The position numbers and the translations under genes were made by a program. DNA of 64,000 bases, taken from Streptomyces sp. NRRL B-3428 (GTDB lineage Bacteria; Actinomycetota; Actinomycetes; Streptomycetales; Streptomycetaceae). Of this stretch, positions 8,616-17,597 are shown piece by piece. The notes under the pieces were generated by a model that was not told the origin of the DNA, ran no database searches, and saw nothing but the letters and a program-made list of their open reading frames with translations. Within the stretch, counting starts at the first letter, position 1, and every line of letters starts with the position of its first letter. The stretch covers positions 248,001-312,000 of the forward strand of contig JOGW01000007.1 of assembly GCA_000721375.1 (NCBI GenBank). The letters run 5' to 3'.

Positions 8616-8699
8616 GCGGTCGTGGTGGAATTGGCAGTCACGCCAGGTTTAGGTCCTGGTGGGAGAAATCCCGTGAGGGTTCGAGTCCCTCCGACCGCA
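8616..8699 (+). tRNA. tRNA-Leu, anticodon TAG
   Basis: The acceptor arms GCGGTCG and CGACCGC pair perfectly, with discriminator base A. The anticodon loop TTTAGGT in a CCAGG/CCTGG stem reads CTA leucine codons. A long variable arm and GGTTCGAGTCC T-arm are present, as expected for a class II tRNA of 84 nt. The 3' CCA is not encoded. Confidence 0.95.
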
Positions 8700-8705
8700 C
8701 ATGTG

Positions 8706-8734
8706 AAGGGCGCTCCCTGCCGGGGGCGCCCTTT
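8706..8734 (+). terminator. Terminator after tRNA-Leu
   Basis: AAGGGCGC pairs with GCGCCCTT, with an inner CCC/GGG, followed by a short T run, 7 bp after the tRNA. Confidence 0.7.
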
Positions 8735-8752
8735 CCCGTTGCCGTCTGCGGC

Positions 8753-8758
8753 GATAAT
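8753..8758 (+). promoter_or_regulatory. Putative -10 box for a leaderless rdgB transcript
   Basis: GATAAT stands six C residues before the rdgB ATG, which has no Shine-Dalgarno sequence. This spacing places the transcription start on or next to the start codon. Confidence 0.45.
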
Positions 8759-8764
8759 CCCCCC

Positions 8765-9367
8765 ATGACCCGCCTCATCCTCGCCACCCGCAACCCCGGC
8801 AAGATCTCCGAACTCCACGCGATCCTCGCCGAAGCCGGGCTCGACCACGAGCTCGTCGGGGCCGATGCCTACCCCGAGATCCCGGACGTCAAGGAAACCG
8901 GCGTCACCTTCGCCGAGAACGCACTGCTCAAGGCGCACGCCCTCGCCCAAGCAACCGGCCTGCCCGCCGTCGCCGACGACTCGGGGCTCTGTGTGGACGT
9001 GCTCGGCGGTGCGCCCGGCATCTTCTCCGCGCGCTGGGCCGGGCGGCACGGGGACGACCGGGCCAATCTCGATCTGCTGCTGGCCCAGCTCTCGGACATC
9101 GACGCCCCGCACCGCGCCGCCCACTTCGCCTGCGCCGCGACCCTCGCCCTGCCGGACGGTACGGAGCGTGTGGTCGAGGGGCGGTTGCGCGGCACGCTGC
9201 GCCACGCCCCGTCCGGCAGCGGCGGCTTCGGGTACGACCCGATCCTCCAGCCGGACGGCGAGAGCCGGACGTGCGCCGAGATGTCGGCGGCCGAGAAGAA
9301 CGCGATCAGCCACCGGGGCCAGGCCTTCCGGGCGCTGGCGCCGGTGGTCAGGGAGCTGCTCGGCTGA
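8765..9367 (+). CDS. rdgB: RdgB/HAM1 family dITP/XTP pyrophosphatase
   Basis: A 200-residue house-cleaning enzyme that hydrolyses dITP, ITP and XTP to monophosphates. The family hallmarks are all present: LATRNPGKISEL at the N-terminus, TFAENALLKA, ADDSGLCVDVLGGAPGIFSAR in the middle (shown in part: DDSGLCVDVLGG), GSGGFGYDPI and KNAISHRGQA. The length is normal. ATG 8765 has no Shine-Dalgarno sequence but follows a GATAAT box, suggesting a leaderless mRNA. In many actinobacteria rph and rdgB are co-directional; here rph is convergent, with a lipoprotein gene between them. Confidence 0.95.
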   Translation: MTRLILATRNPGKISELHAILAEAGLDHELVGADAYPEIPDVKETGVTFAENALLKAHALAQATGLPAVADDSGLCVDVLGGAPGIFSARWAGRHGDDRANLDLLLAQLSDIDAPHRAAHFACAATLALPDGTERVVEGRLRGTLRHAPSGSGGFGYDPILQPDGESRTCAEMSAAEKNAISHRGQAFRALAPVVRELLG

Positions 9368-9388
9368 GCCGAGGTCAGGCATGACAGG

Positions 9389-9434
9389 TATGGCGAAGGG
9401 TCCGGGGGCGTAGCCACCCGGACCCTTCGCCATA
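9389..9434. terminator. Bidirectional terminator between rdgB and lipoprotein gene
   Basis: An 18-bp perfect inverted repeat (TATGGCGAAGGGTCCGGG and complement) with a 10-nt loop lies between convergent genes. Confidence 0.9.
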
Positions 9435-9443
9435 CGGAAGCCG

Positions 9444-9830
9444 TTACGGCTTGCAGGCCTTCGTCAGCTCGCCGGTCGCGTCGAGGACCGGGCCGACGTC
9501 CGGCGTCGGGTCGCCGTCCTTGATGGCCTGGCGGACGTTGTCGACGGCGGCGGAGATGTCGTCGACGGCCTTGCCGACGTCCGTGTTGTCGGTCTTGTCG
9601 GTGATCTCGTCGAGGTTCTTGTCGATCTGGTCCAGCGCCTTGTCCGCTTCGAGCGGGTTCTCGGCTGCGTCCTGGACGGCCTGCTGCAGGTCGGAGGCGC
9701 TCTGCGCGATGGCGGTCGCGGTCTGGGCGCAGTCGAGGGCCTTGTCGAGGGCGCTGCAGCCGATGACGAACGGCGTGAGCAGCGCGGCGCTGGCGGCTGC
9801 GAGAGCGATACGGCGGTGGCGCGAGGCCAT
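9444..9830 (-). CDS. Small secreted lipoprotein, unknown function
   Basis: A 128-residue protein with a signal peptide (RHRRIALAAASAALLTPF) and lipobox VIGC, so Cys25 is probably lipidated and the protein anchored outside the membrane. The mature part is acidic and helical with heptad-like spacing (LDKALDCAQTATAIAQSA, DLQQAVQDAA), suggesting a helical bundle or coiled coil. It ends KACKP, so two or three cysteines remain. ATG 9830 has GGAGG 9 bases upstream. I do not recognise a named family. It is separated from upstream rph by a strong hairpin, so it probably has its own promoter. Confidence 0.85.
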   Translation of the reverse strand: MASRHRRIALAAASAALLTPFVIGCSALDKALDCAQTATAIAQSASDLQQAVQDAAENPLEADKALDQIDKNLDEITDKTDNTDVGKAVDDISAAVDNVRQAIKDGDPTPDVGPVLDATGELTKACKP

Positions 9831-9855
9831 GGAACGGTTCCTCCCCTTGTAGCGG

Positions 9856-9886
9856 ACGGGCGTACGGCAGCTTGCCGTACGCCCGT
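9856..9886. terminator. Terminator hairpin downstream of rph
   Basis: ACGGGCGTACGGC pairs perfectly with its complement across a 5-nt loop, 60 bp after the rph stop and 26 bp before the lipoprotein start. Confidence 0.75.
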
Positions 9887-9946
9887 ATCCCTTAGAACGC
9901 TCGGTGGGTGTGCACGGTTGCGTGTGCGTGATCACCTCATGGGCTG

Positions 9947-10681
9947 TCAGCCGGCGGTCTGCTCCAGCGCCTTGCGCTGCAGGATGGCGAGTTCGTCGCA
10001 GCCGGCGACGGCGAGGTCGAGGAGCGCGTTGAGCTCGGTGCGCGCGAAGGGCTCGGCTTCGGCGGTGCCCTGGACCTCGATGAAGCGGCCGTCGCCGGTG
10101 CAGACGACGTTCATGTCGGTATCGGCGCGGACGTCTTCCTCGTAGCAGAGGTCGAGGAGGGGGACGCCGTCGACGATGCCGACGGAGACGGCGGAGACGG
10201 TGTCGGTGAGGGGCTTGCGGCCGTGCTTGATGAGCTTCTTGCCCTGGGCCCAGGCGACGGCGTCGGCCAGCGCCACGTATGCGCCGGTGATCGCGGCCGT
10301 GCGCGTGCCGCCGTCGGCCTGCAGGACGTCGCAGTCGAGGACGATGGTGTTCTCGCCGAGCGCCTTGTAGTCGACCACCGCGCGCAGGGAGCGGCCGATG
10401 AGCCGGGAGATCTCGTGGGTGCGGCCGCCGATCTTTCCGCGGACGGATTCGCGGTCGCCGCGGGTGTTGGTGGAGCGGGGCAGCATCGCGTATTCGGCGG
10501 TCACCCAGCCCTCTCCGCTGCCCTTGCGCCAGCGCGGGACGCCTTCGGTGACGGAGGCGGTGCAGAAGACTTTGGTGTCGCCGAAGGAGACGAGTACGGA
10601 GCCTTCGGCGTGCTTGCTCCATCCGCGTTCGATGGTGACGGGGCGGAGGGATTCGGGGGTACGGCCGTCGATACGAGACAT
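9947..10681 (-). CDS. rph: Ribonuclease PH
   Basis: A 244-residue phosphorolytic 3'-to-5' exoribonuclease that trims tRNA 3' ends. The family blocks are clear: [13 protein letters not shown] at the N-terminus, [12 protein letters not shown], the phosphate-site region [18 protein letters not shown] (18 residues), [19 protein letters not shown] and [17 protein letters not shown]. Normal length, start ATG 10681. It runs in the same direction as the EIIB gene upstream but a hairpin at 10710-10742 separates the two. Confidence 0.96.
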   Translation of the reverse strand: MSRIDGRTPESLRPVTIERGWSKHAEGSVLVSFGDTKVFCTASVTEGVPRWRKGSGEGWVTAEYAMLPRSTNTRGDRESVRGKIGGRTHEISRLIGRSLRAVVDYKALGENTIVLDCDVLQADGGTRTAAITGAYVALADAVAWAQGKKLIKHGRKPLTDTVSAVSVGIVDGVPLLDLCYEEDVRADTDMNVVCTGDGRFIEVQGTAEAEPFARTELNALLDLAVAGCDELAILQRKALEQTAG

Positions 10682-10709
10682 GCGGATGAGCCTAACCAGT
10701 CAGCACGAA

Positions 10710-10742
10710 GGCCCCGTCCCCGGCTGAACCGGAAACGGGGCC
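10710..10742. terminator. Terminator hairpin downstream of the EIIB gene
   Basis: GGCCCCGT pairs with ACGGGGCC, with an inner CCGG/CCGG, between the EIIB stop and the rph start. Confidence 0.7.
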
Positions 10743-10760
10743 CTCGACGAGCTCAGTGGC

Positions 10761-10994
10761 TCACATCATGTCTTCGATGTCGGCCGCGATCGGGTCGGCG
10801 TCCGTGCCGATGACGACCTGGATCGCGGTGCCCATCTTCACGACACCGTGGGCGCCGGCGGCCTTGAGTGCGGCCTCGTCGACGAGCGACGCGTCGACGA
10901 CCTCGGTGCGCAGGCGCGTGATGCAGCCCTCGACCTCTTCGATGTTCTCGATACCGCCGAGGCCGGCGACGATCTTCTCAGCCTTCGTGGCCAT
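10761..10994 (-). CDS. nagF: PTS EIIB component, N-acetylglucosamine type
   Basis: A 77-residue cytosolic phosphotransferase domain that passes phosphate from EIIA to the sugar during uptake. The phospho-accepting cysteine is Cys24 in IEEVEGCITRLR, the motif of the glucose/GlcNAc EIIB family. ATG 10994 follows a GGGAG site; an upstream extension of the frame has no family similarity. It is a free EIIB, transcribed divergently from the first EIIC gene, matching the split PTS of Streptomyces (nagF with nagE paralogues, known from S. coelicolor). A dre-like site at 11175-11190 lies in the shared intergenic region. The symbol rests on family and context. Confidence 0.9.
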   Translation of the reverse strand: MATKAEKIVAGLGGIENIEEVEGCITRLRTEVVDASLVDEAALKAAGAHGVVKMGTAIQVVIGTDADPIAADIEDMM

Positions 10995-11174
10995 GTCTTT
11001 CTCCCTGATCTTTCGCGCGCTCTCGCAAGCGATGGCCGGCCCGTGATTGGTCCGCTTTGACACGGTAACGCACGGTTGGCCCATCTTCACGAGCAGTCAT
11101 CATCCACGTACCGAATGATGGCGATCATCGGCATACGCAGGGATTTTCCCGGGATGCCGAGGACCGGTTCCTCA

Positions 11175-11190
11175 CTGGTCTACACCAATC
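11175..11190. promoter_or_regulatory. DasR-responsive element (dre-like operator)
   Basis: ACTGGTCTACACCAAT fits the dre palindrome (ACTGGTCTAGACCACT type) bound by the GntR-family regulator DasR. It sits 41 bp before the first EIIC start, in the region shared with the divergent EIIB gene. Confidence 0.85.
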
Positions 11191-11230
11191 TACAACGATC
11201 GCCGAGCCTGGCTTGTTCCGGGAGGACACC

Positions 11231-12529
11231 ATGAGCGCGAACGCCGCCGCAGCTGCGCGGCCGAGTCCCTGGAACAACTTCTTCCAGGGCATGCAGAAGA
11301 TGGGCCGCAGCCTTCAGCTGCCGATCGCCGTGCTTCCCGCGGCCGGCATCGTCAACCGGCTCGGCCAGCCGGACGTCTTCGGCGCCGACGGCCTGGGCTG
11401 GACGAACGTCGCCAAGGTCTTCGTGGGCGCGGGTGGTGCGTTGCTCGACGCCGACCTCGGACTGCCGCTGCTCTTCTGCATCGGTGTCGCGATCGGTATG
11501 GCGAAGAAGGCGGACGGTTCCACGGCGCTCGCCGCGGTGGCCGGCTTCCTTGTGTACCGAGGGGTGCTGCACCAGTTCCCGGTGGACTGCGCCGACGGCG
11601 CGAAGGCCGTGGCGACGGGATGTCAGGCCGCGGACGGAACGGTCAGCGCCTTCTCGTACCAGAACCCGGGTGTCTTCGGCGGCATCATCATGGGCCTGCT
11701 CGCCTCGTGGTTCTGGGTCCGCTACCACCGCACCAAGCTGGTCTCCTGGCTCGGCTTCTTCAACGGCCGCCGGCTCGTCCCGATCATCATGGCGTTCGTC
11801 GCCATCGTCTTCGCCGCGCTGTGCCTGTGGGTCTGGCCGGCGATCGGTGACGCCCTGGAGAGCTTCTCCAACTGGCTCGAGAGCCTGGGCGCCTGGGGCT
11901 CCGGCATCTTCGGTGTCGCCAACCGCGCACTGCTGGTGATCGGTCTGCACCAGTTCCTGAACGTGCCGCTGTGGTTCCAGTTCGGCTCGTTCACGAAGCC
12001 GGACGGCACCACGGTCCACGGTGACATCAACATGTTCCTCAGCGGTGACCCGAGCGCCGGCATCTACCAGTCGGGCTTCTTCCCGATCATGATGTTCGCC
12101 CTGCCCGCGGCCTGCCTCGCGATGGTCCACTGTGCGCGCCCCGAGCGCCGCAAGGTGGTCGGCGGCATGATGCTCTCCCTCGCGCTGACCTCGTTCGTCA
12201 CCGGTATCACCGAGCCGATCGAGTACTCCTTCGTCTTCATCGCGCCCGCCCTGTACGCGGTCCACGCCCTGCTCACCGGTGTCTCGATGGCGGTGACCTG
12301 GGCGCTCGGGGTCAAGGACGGCTTCAGCTTCTCGGCCGGTCTGATCGACTACGTCATCAACTGGGGGCTCGCGACGAAGCCCTGGATGATCATTCCGATC
12401 GGCCTCTGCTTCGCGGCCGTGTACTACGCGGTCTTCCGTTTCGCGATCACGAAGTTCAACATCCCGACCCCGGGACGTGAGCCGGAGGAAGAGGCCGAGG
12501 CCCTGGAGCAGGAGAACACCAAGGCGTAG
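11231..12529 (+). CDS. nagE1: PTS EIIC permease, N-acetylglucosamine type (first paralogue)
   Basis: A 432-residue sugar-translocating membrane subunit of the GlcNAc/glucose PTS family. Core features are GRSLQLPIAVLPAAGI near residue 30, about ten membrane helices, the substrate-site region GITEPIEYSF, and the C-terminal FRFAITKFNIPTPGRE. It lacks fused EIIB and EIIA domains, so it needs the free EIIB encoded divergently. ATG 11231 has GGAGGACACC before it. It is very similar to the next gene, showing an internal duplication. In S. coelicolor only one of two such paralogues is the main transporter; from context this one corresponds to the less used copy, which is inference. Confidence 0.92.
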   Translation: MSANAAAAARPSPWNNFFQGMQKMGRSLQLPIAVLPAAGIVNRLGQPDVFGADGLGWTNVAKVFVGAGGALLDADLGLPLLFCIGVAIGMAKKADGSTALAAVAGFLVYRGVLHQFPVDCADGAKAVATGCQAADGTVSAFSYQNPGVFGGIIMGLLASWFWVRYHRTKLVSWLGFFNGRRLVPIIMAFVAIVFAALCLWVWPAIGDALESFSNWLESLGAWGSGIFGVANRALLVIGLHQFLNVPLWFQFGSFTKPDGTTVHGDINMFLSGDPSAGIYQSGFFPIMMFALPAACLAMVHCARPERRKVVGGMMLSLALTSFVTGITEPIEYSFVFIAPALYAVHALLTGVSMAVTWALGVKDGFSFSAGLIDYVINWGLATKPWMIIPIGLCFAAVYYAVFRFAITKFNIPTPGREPEEEAEALEQENTKA

Positions 12530-12583
12530 GACCCTCACAAAACCGGTAGCCCCGGGCGCCCGAATCGGGCCGCGGAAGCGACG

Positions 12584-12621
12584 AAAGACCCTTGAATCCC
12601 TAGGGATTCGGGGGTCTTTTG
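12584..12621 (+). terminator. Rho-independent terminator after first EIIC gene
   Basis: AAAGACCC...AATCCC pairs with GGGATT...GGGGTCTTT and is followed by TTTT, an unusually canonical terminator for this genome. It isolates the two EIIC genes. Confidence 0.85.
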
Positions 12622-12691
12622 TCACGTCTGCCCCTCTGTGTCCCAGGCCACTGGAATCGGAGCTTCCTTATCCGTTCTTCACCGTGCTACA

Positions 12692-12707
12692 ACTGGTCTA
12701 CACCACT
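12692..12707. promoter_or_regulatory. dre-like operator, left half of a pair
   Basis: ACTGGTCTACACCACT, a near-consensus DasR site, 100 bp before the second EIIC start. It abuts a second site in opposite orientation. Confidence 0.87.
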
Positions 12708-12723
12708 AATTGGTGTAGACCAC
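12708..12723. promoter_or_regulatory. dre-like operator, right half of a pair
   Basis: AATTGGTGTAGACCAC is the inverted counterpart of the preceding site. Together they form a perfect 12-bp inverted repeat (TGGTCTACACCA, 5-bp spacer, complement), so two DasR dimers could bind side by side. Confidence 0.85.
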
Positions 12724-12807
12724 GCGGCCGATCGGTCCGCGTCTTTGAGCGACGTCGCCGTCCCCACTTCTTCTGTCCTGGCGGCGTCATGCCCAATGGA
12801 GGAAGTT

Positions 12808-14056
<1,249 letters not shown>

Positions 14057-14070
<14 letters not shown>

Positions 14071-14095
14071 GTCTCAGCCCCCGAGGCGAAGTAAG
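14057..14095. repeat. 24-bp-period duplication of the nagE2 3' end
   Basis: The 15-mer CCGAGGCGAAGTAAG, holding the last three codons and TAA stop, occurs at 14057-14071 and again at 14081-14095. Confidence 0.88.
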
Positions 14096-14119
14096 GCTTC
14101 ACCTCACCTGATCGGGACC

Positions 14120-14157
14120 AAAGCCCCCGACCGTTGTTACCAACGGTCGGGGGCTTT
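14120..14157 (+). terminator. Terminator after nagE2
   Basis: A perfect 17-bp stem (AAAGCCCCCGACCGTTG and complement) with loop TTAC. Confidence 0.9.
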
Positions 14158-14186
14158 GCCCATGTACGGGCGATACGTTCGGTGGT

Positions 14187-15101
14187 ATGACGACACGTAT
14201 CCTCGACCTCGACCGCGACCGGCTCGCCGCCCTGAAGGGCCGTGAGCTCACCGCCGCCGTCGCCGCCGCGGAAGGCCGCACCATGGTCGGCGAGGTGTTC
14301 GCCGAACGCGCCGCGATGATCCCGGACCCAGGCGGCCGCGGTGTCCACAACGCCGAGCTGGTCGCCGCCTTCGGCGCCGACATCGTCGTACTCAACCTCA
14401 TCGAACGCGCCTGGGACGGCGAGAAGCTCACCCTCCCCGGCCTCGGCGAGTTCGACTCGTTCACCGAGCTCGCCCAGGTCATCGGCCGCCCCGTCGGCGT
14501 GAACCTGGAGCCCGGTGACGTACCGGAGATCCGGCGCGCCAAGCCCGAGTACGCCAAGCGCCTCATCGACATGGGCGCCGCGATGCTCTGCATCACCGCG
14601 AACCCCGGCACCGGCGGTTCCTTCGAGGGCATGGCCCGCGTGACCGAGGAGCTGCGCAAGGGGCTCGGCGACGACGCGGCCCTCTGGAGCGGCAAGATGC
14701 ACCACGCCGGACACATCGAGCGCGTGACGGTCCCGAAGCTGACCGCTCTGGTCGACGCGGGGGCCGACGGTGTGGTCATGCCGCTGCCCGGCACGATGCC
14801 CGGCGTCACCCGCGAGCTGGCGGCCGAGGGGGTCGCGGCCGTGCAGGACGCGGGCGCGATCGTGATGGGCGCCATCGGTACGAGCCAGGAGGGCAGCCAC
14901 CTCAACGTGGTGCCCCAACTCGCGCTCAACGCCAAGGAGATCGGCTACGACGCGCACCACTTCGGGGACTCGTACATCCCGGGCATGTGCGACCCGGAAC
15001 TGCTCTACGCGTACTCGGTGGCGATCCGCGGCCGCCGGCACACCTGGAACCGGATGGCGCTGTCCGGCCGCCGCCCGAGGAGCGGCGAGCCGGCTGCCTG
15101 A
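14187..15101 (+). CDS. TIM-barrel-like protein of unknown function (PEP-mutase-like outline)
   Basis: A 304-residue cytosolic protein with an alternating beta/alpha pattern and Gly/Asp-rich strand ends typical of a TIM barrel: GADIVVLNLIER, RPVGVNLEPGD, MGAAMLCITANPGTGG, ADGVVMPLPGTMPGV, GAIVMGAIGTSQEGS. The late HHFGDSYIPGMCDPELLYAYS stretch (given in part) holds His and Cys residues that could be functional. I recall similar uncharacterised proteins (DUF7916-like) near PTS loci, but cannot assign a reaction. It follows nagE2 by 116 bp beyond a strong terminator, so it probably has its own promoter. A link with amino-sugar metabolism is only positional. Confidence 0.75.
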   Translation: MTTRILDLDRDRLAALKGRELTAAVAAAEGRTMVGEVFAERAAMIPDPGGRGVHNAELVAAFGADIVVLNLIERAWDGEKLTLPGLGEFDSFTELAQVIGRPVGVNLEPGDVPEIRRAKPEYAKRLIDMGAAMLCITANPGTGGSFEGMARVTEELRKGLGDDAALWSGKMHHAGHIERVTVPKLTALVDAGADGVVMPLPGTMPGVTRELAAEGVAAVQDAGAIVMGAIGTSQEGSHLNVVPQLALNAKEIGYDAHHFGDSYIPGMCDPELLYAYSVAIRGRRHTWNRMALSGRRPRSGEPAA

Positions 15102-15107
15102 GGCCGG

Positions 15108-15863
15108 TCAGATCTCGTAGACGGCCCTGGAGTGCGCGAGCTCGACGGGGCCGTCGAACGCTTCCCGGGCGTCGTCGAGGTTGACCTGCGCATCCGTCCA
15201 CGGCGGGATGTGGGTCAGGACGAGCCGTCCGACGCCCGCGCGCGTGGCGCTCTCGCCGGCCTCCCGGCCGTTGAGGTGGAGGTCGGGGATGTCCTCCTTG
15301 CCGTGGATGAAGGACGCCTCGCACAGGTACAGATCGGTGCCGGCGGCCAGCTCGTCGAGCTGTTCGCAGGCCCCGGTGTCGCCGGAGTAGACCAGCGAGC
15401 GGCCCTCGTGCTCGACGCGGATCGCGTACGCCTCGACGGGGTGCGCGACCCTCTCCGTACGTACGGAGAAAGGGCCGATCTCGAACGAGGCGCCCGGCTT
15501 GAGCGTCTGGAAGTCGAAGACCTCGCCCATCGCGGAGGCGTCGGGGGTGTCCCCGTATGCCGTGGTCAGGCGCTCTTCGGCGCCTTCCGGGGCGTAGACG
15601 GGGATGGCATCGCAGCGGCCGCCTTCGTGGCGGTAGTAGCGCGCGACGAAGTACGCGCACATGTCGATGCAGTGGTCGGGGTGGAGATGGCTGAGGAAGA
15701 CGGCGTCGAGGTCGTAGAGACCGCAGTGGCGCTGCAGCTCGCCCAGGGCACCGTTGCCCATGTCGAGGAGCAGCCGGAAGCCGTCGGCCTCTACGAGGTA
15801 GCTCGAGCAGGCCGAGTCCGCGGACGGAAACGAGCCCGAGCAGCCGACGACGGTGAGCTTCAT
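15108..15863 (-). CDS. Metallo-beta-lactamase fold hydrolase, RNase Z-like
   Basis: A 251-residue MBL-fold protein with SHLHPDH (His59, His61, Asp63, His64) binding two metal ions. Further ligands are expected in VAHPVEAYAI, YSGDTGAC and the late LTHIPPW. The N-terminus MKLTVVGCSGSFPSADSACS is the usual opening of the RNase Z/phosphodiesterase-like branch. Possible substrates are cyclic nucleotides, RNA or phosphodiesters; sequence alone does not decide. It is convergent with the TIM-barrel gene (6-bp gap). ATG 15863 has GGAGAC-like sequence upstream on the minus strand. Confidence 0.88.
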   Translation of the reverse strand: MKLTVVGCSGSFPSADSACSSYLVEADGFRLLLDMGNGALGELQRHCGLYDLDAVFLSHLHPDHCIDMCAYFVARYYRHEGGRCDAIPVYAPEGAEERLTTAYGDTPDASAMGEVFDFQTLKPGASFEIGPFSVRTERVAHPVEAYAIRVEHEGRSLVYSGDTGACEQLDELAAGTDLYLCEASFIHGKEDIPDLHLNGREAGESATRAGVGRLVLTHIPPWTDAQVNLDDAREAFDGPVELAHSRAVYEI

Positions 15864-16073
15864 GGAGACGGGAACCTCCGTGCTGGCAGGGCATACGGCC
15901 TGGGGAGCTGTGGCCGTTTCGGGGGCTGTGCGGTTTGTTGAGCGTAAGGCGCAAAAGACCGCGTCGCCCCTGCGTCATGGGCCGTTGTGGGGCAACTCAC
16001 CTGCCCTGTCACCGCTTCGGGTGGATCCGCCTCCGGCGCGCCGCGGGACGCGTGCGCCGGTAGATTCATGCGT

Positions 16074-16535
16074 ATGGACACGTCCTGGTGGCTTGCCCTT
16101 GCCGCCGTCGTGGCGATTGCGCTGGTGGCGGCGGTAGTGGACGGGCTCGGGCGCTCCCGGCGCCGGCCGAGCGGTTCGCGCCGCCCGCCGTCGCGGCCGC
16201 GGGGGCCCGGACGCGGGCCACGGCGCAGGCCTCAGCCTGCGGAGATCTGGTGGGCGGACGTCCCCTACGAGGACGGGCCGGGGTCGAAGGACCGGCCGTG
16301 CCTGGTCCTGGAGGTACGCGGTGACAGCGCCGTCGTCGTCAAGATCACGAGCAAGTACCACGACGAGCGGGCCGGGGTGATCCCGCTGCCGCCCGGGGCG
16401 GTGGGCGATGCGCAGGGGCGGCCGAGCTTTCTGGAGACGGACGAGCTGCGGACGGTGCCGGTGTGGTCGTTCCGGCGCCGGGTGGGTGTGGTGGACCCGG
16501 TCCTTTGGGACCAGGTCCGTCACCTGCACAGTTAG
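16074..16535 (+). CDS. Membrane-tethered PemK/MazF-like protein
   Basis: A 153-residue protein with an N-terminal membrane helix (WWLALAAVVAIALVAAVVDG), a very basic Arg/Pro linker of about 35 residues, and a C-terminal PemK/MazF-like domain from about residue 58 (PAEIWWADVPYEDG, KDRPCLVLEV, VVVKITSKYHD, ETDELRTVPVWSFRRRVG). MazF enzymes are cytosolic ribonucleases paired with an antitoxin. No antitoxin gene is adjacent here and the membrane anchor is unusual, so it may not be a toxin. ATG 16074 lies 7 nt after a TAGATT box (16061-16066), suggesting a leaderless mRNA; ATG 16068 is the alternative. The gene end is followed by a 21-bp-period duplication. Confidence 0.8.
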   Translation: MDTSWWLALAAVVAIALVAAVVDGLGRSRRRPSGSRRPPSRPRGPGRGPRRRPQPAEIWWADVPYEDGPGSKDRPCLVLEVRGDSAVVVKITSKYHDERAGVIPLPPGAVGDAQGRPSFLETDELRTVPVWSFRRRVGVVDPVLWDQVRHLHS

Positions 16536-16566
16536 CGGGCTCTCGTACGCAGTTGGCGGGCTCTCG
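16529..16566. repeat. 21-bp-period duplication of the pemK-like 3' end
   Basis: CAGTTAGCGGGCTCTCG at 16529-16545, which holds the TAG stop, recurs at 16550-16566 with one change (TAG to TGG). Confidence 0.85.
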
Positions 16567-16573
16567 CCGATGG

Positions 16574-16612
16574 GGCCGGCCCGGACCGCGTCACTGGACC
16601 CGGGGGCCGGCC
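16574..16612. terminator. Probable terminator between convergent genes
   Basis: GGCCGGCCCGG pairs with CCGGGGGCCGGCC (two bulged G) across a 14-nt loop. Confidence 0.5.
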
Positions 16613-16676
16613 GACACCGGGGCGGGCTCGGGTCCGTCGCCTCGCCGCCCCGGTGTGTTCAGCCGGCTCCGCGGCC

Positions 16677-17597
16677 TCAGCGCACGTCGACGCAGTCACC
16701 GGCGGCGGTGACCGGCGGCGTGGTGGTGGTGCCCTCGAACTTGTAGCGGTAGCAGCGGTCGGCAGTGGCGGTGCGCGTCTGCTTCTCGACGCCCGCCAGG
16801 CTGCCGGTGCCGGTGCTGTGGCTGCTGGTGGTGGCGTACGAGCCGGTCAGCGAACGCTCCTGGAGACGGACGGTCTGCTGGGTGTAGCCCGCGTACTTGT
16901 GGGTGTCCCAGTTGGCGCGCTCCAGCTTGCCGGTGATCGTGATCGTCTTGCCCTTGGCGACGGGCTCGGGGGACGCGTTGTTGCTCATCCGGGACCAGCG
17001 CTTGAGGTACCAGGTCTTGGCGTTCTCGGTGTCCTCGGAGGCCGAGTCGGTGACCGCCCAGACCTGGAGCTTCCAGGCTCCGGCATCCGCGTTCGTCAGC
17101 TGGTACCCAGGATCGATCTTGTAGGTGGCCTTGCAGTCGAACGTGGAGTCGCCGGACTGGACGCACGGGTCGATGTTCGCGTTGAACTGCTCGGAGGTGA
17201 TGAACTGCTCCGGACCATCTTCGATGGTGGTGCCGCGCCACAGCGACGCCTCGCTGCCGTAGAGCGTCGGGCCGCCGCTGACCTTCCACTTCACGGTGAT
17301 CGTCTGCGTGTTCGTCGTACCGACGGCGGCGCTGTTGCCGCCGTTGACGGTGACGTTGGAGACGACGGTGGCGGCGGCAGCGTTCGCGGCGCGCGCCTTG
17401 GGCGCGTCGGCCCTCGCCGCCGACGCATCGGCGAACGCGGCCTTGCTCTGCTTCAGCGCCTCGGCCGCGCCGGTCCCGCTCGCCGTCGCGGACGGCGTGA
17501 CGAGCAGGCCGACGGCGAGCCCGGAGGCGGCCAGTGCGCTGACGCCCAGGGTCACCTTCTTGCCGGACGTGAACTTCTTGCGGGAGTGCTGGGACAT
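16677..17597 (-). CDS. Secreted protein of unknown function
   Basis: A 306-residue exported protein. The signal peptide has a basic start (SQHSRKKFTSGKK), a hydrophobic core (VTLGVSALAASGLAVGLLV) and a likely cleavage near TPSATASG. After an Ala-rich segment the mature part is Ser/Thr-rich with short beta strands, such as TITVKWKVSGGPT and GKTITITGKLERANWD, and two cysteine pairs (NIDPCVQ...TFDCKA and DRCYRYK...GDCVDVR) that could form disulfides. The TGKLERANW section resembles small Ig-like repeats in streptomycete secreted proteins. No catalytic motif is seen. ATG 17597 is chosen because it begins the signal peptide. Confidence 0.82.
   Translation of the reverse strand: MSQHSRKKFTSGKKVTLGVSALAASGLAVGLLVTPSATASGTGAAEALKQSKAAFADASAARADAPKARAANAAAATVVSNVTVNGGNSAAVGTTNTQTITVKWKVSGGPTLYGSEASLWRGTTIEDGPEQFITSEQFNANIDPCVQSGDSTFDCKATYKIDPGYQLTNADAGAWKLQVWAVTDSASEDTENAKTWYLKRWSRMSNNASPEPVAKGKTITITGKLERANWDTHKYAGYTQQTVRLQERSLTGSYATTSSHSTGTGSLAGVEKQTRTATADRCYRYKFEGTTTTPPVTAAGDCVDVR

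Noticed and set aside
8616..8699. tRNA-Leu and tRNA-Cys as integration sites
   Set aside because: No integrase, no duplicated tRNA 3' end and no shift in composition next to either tRNA (the other is at 51385-51456).
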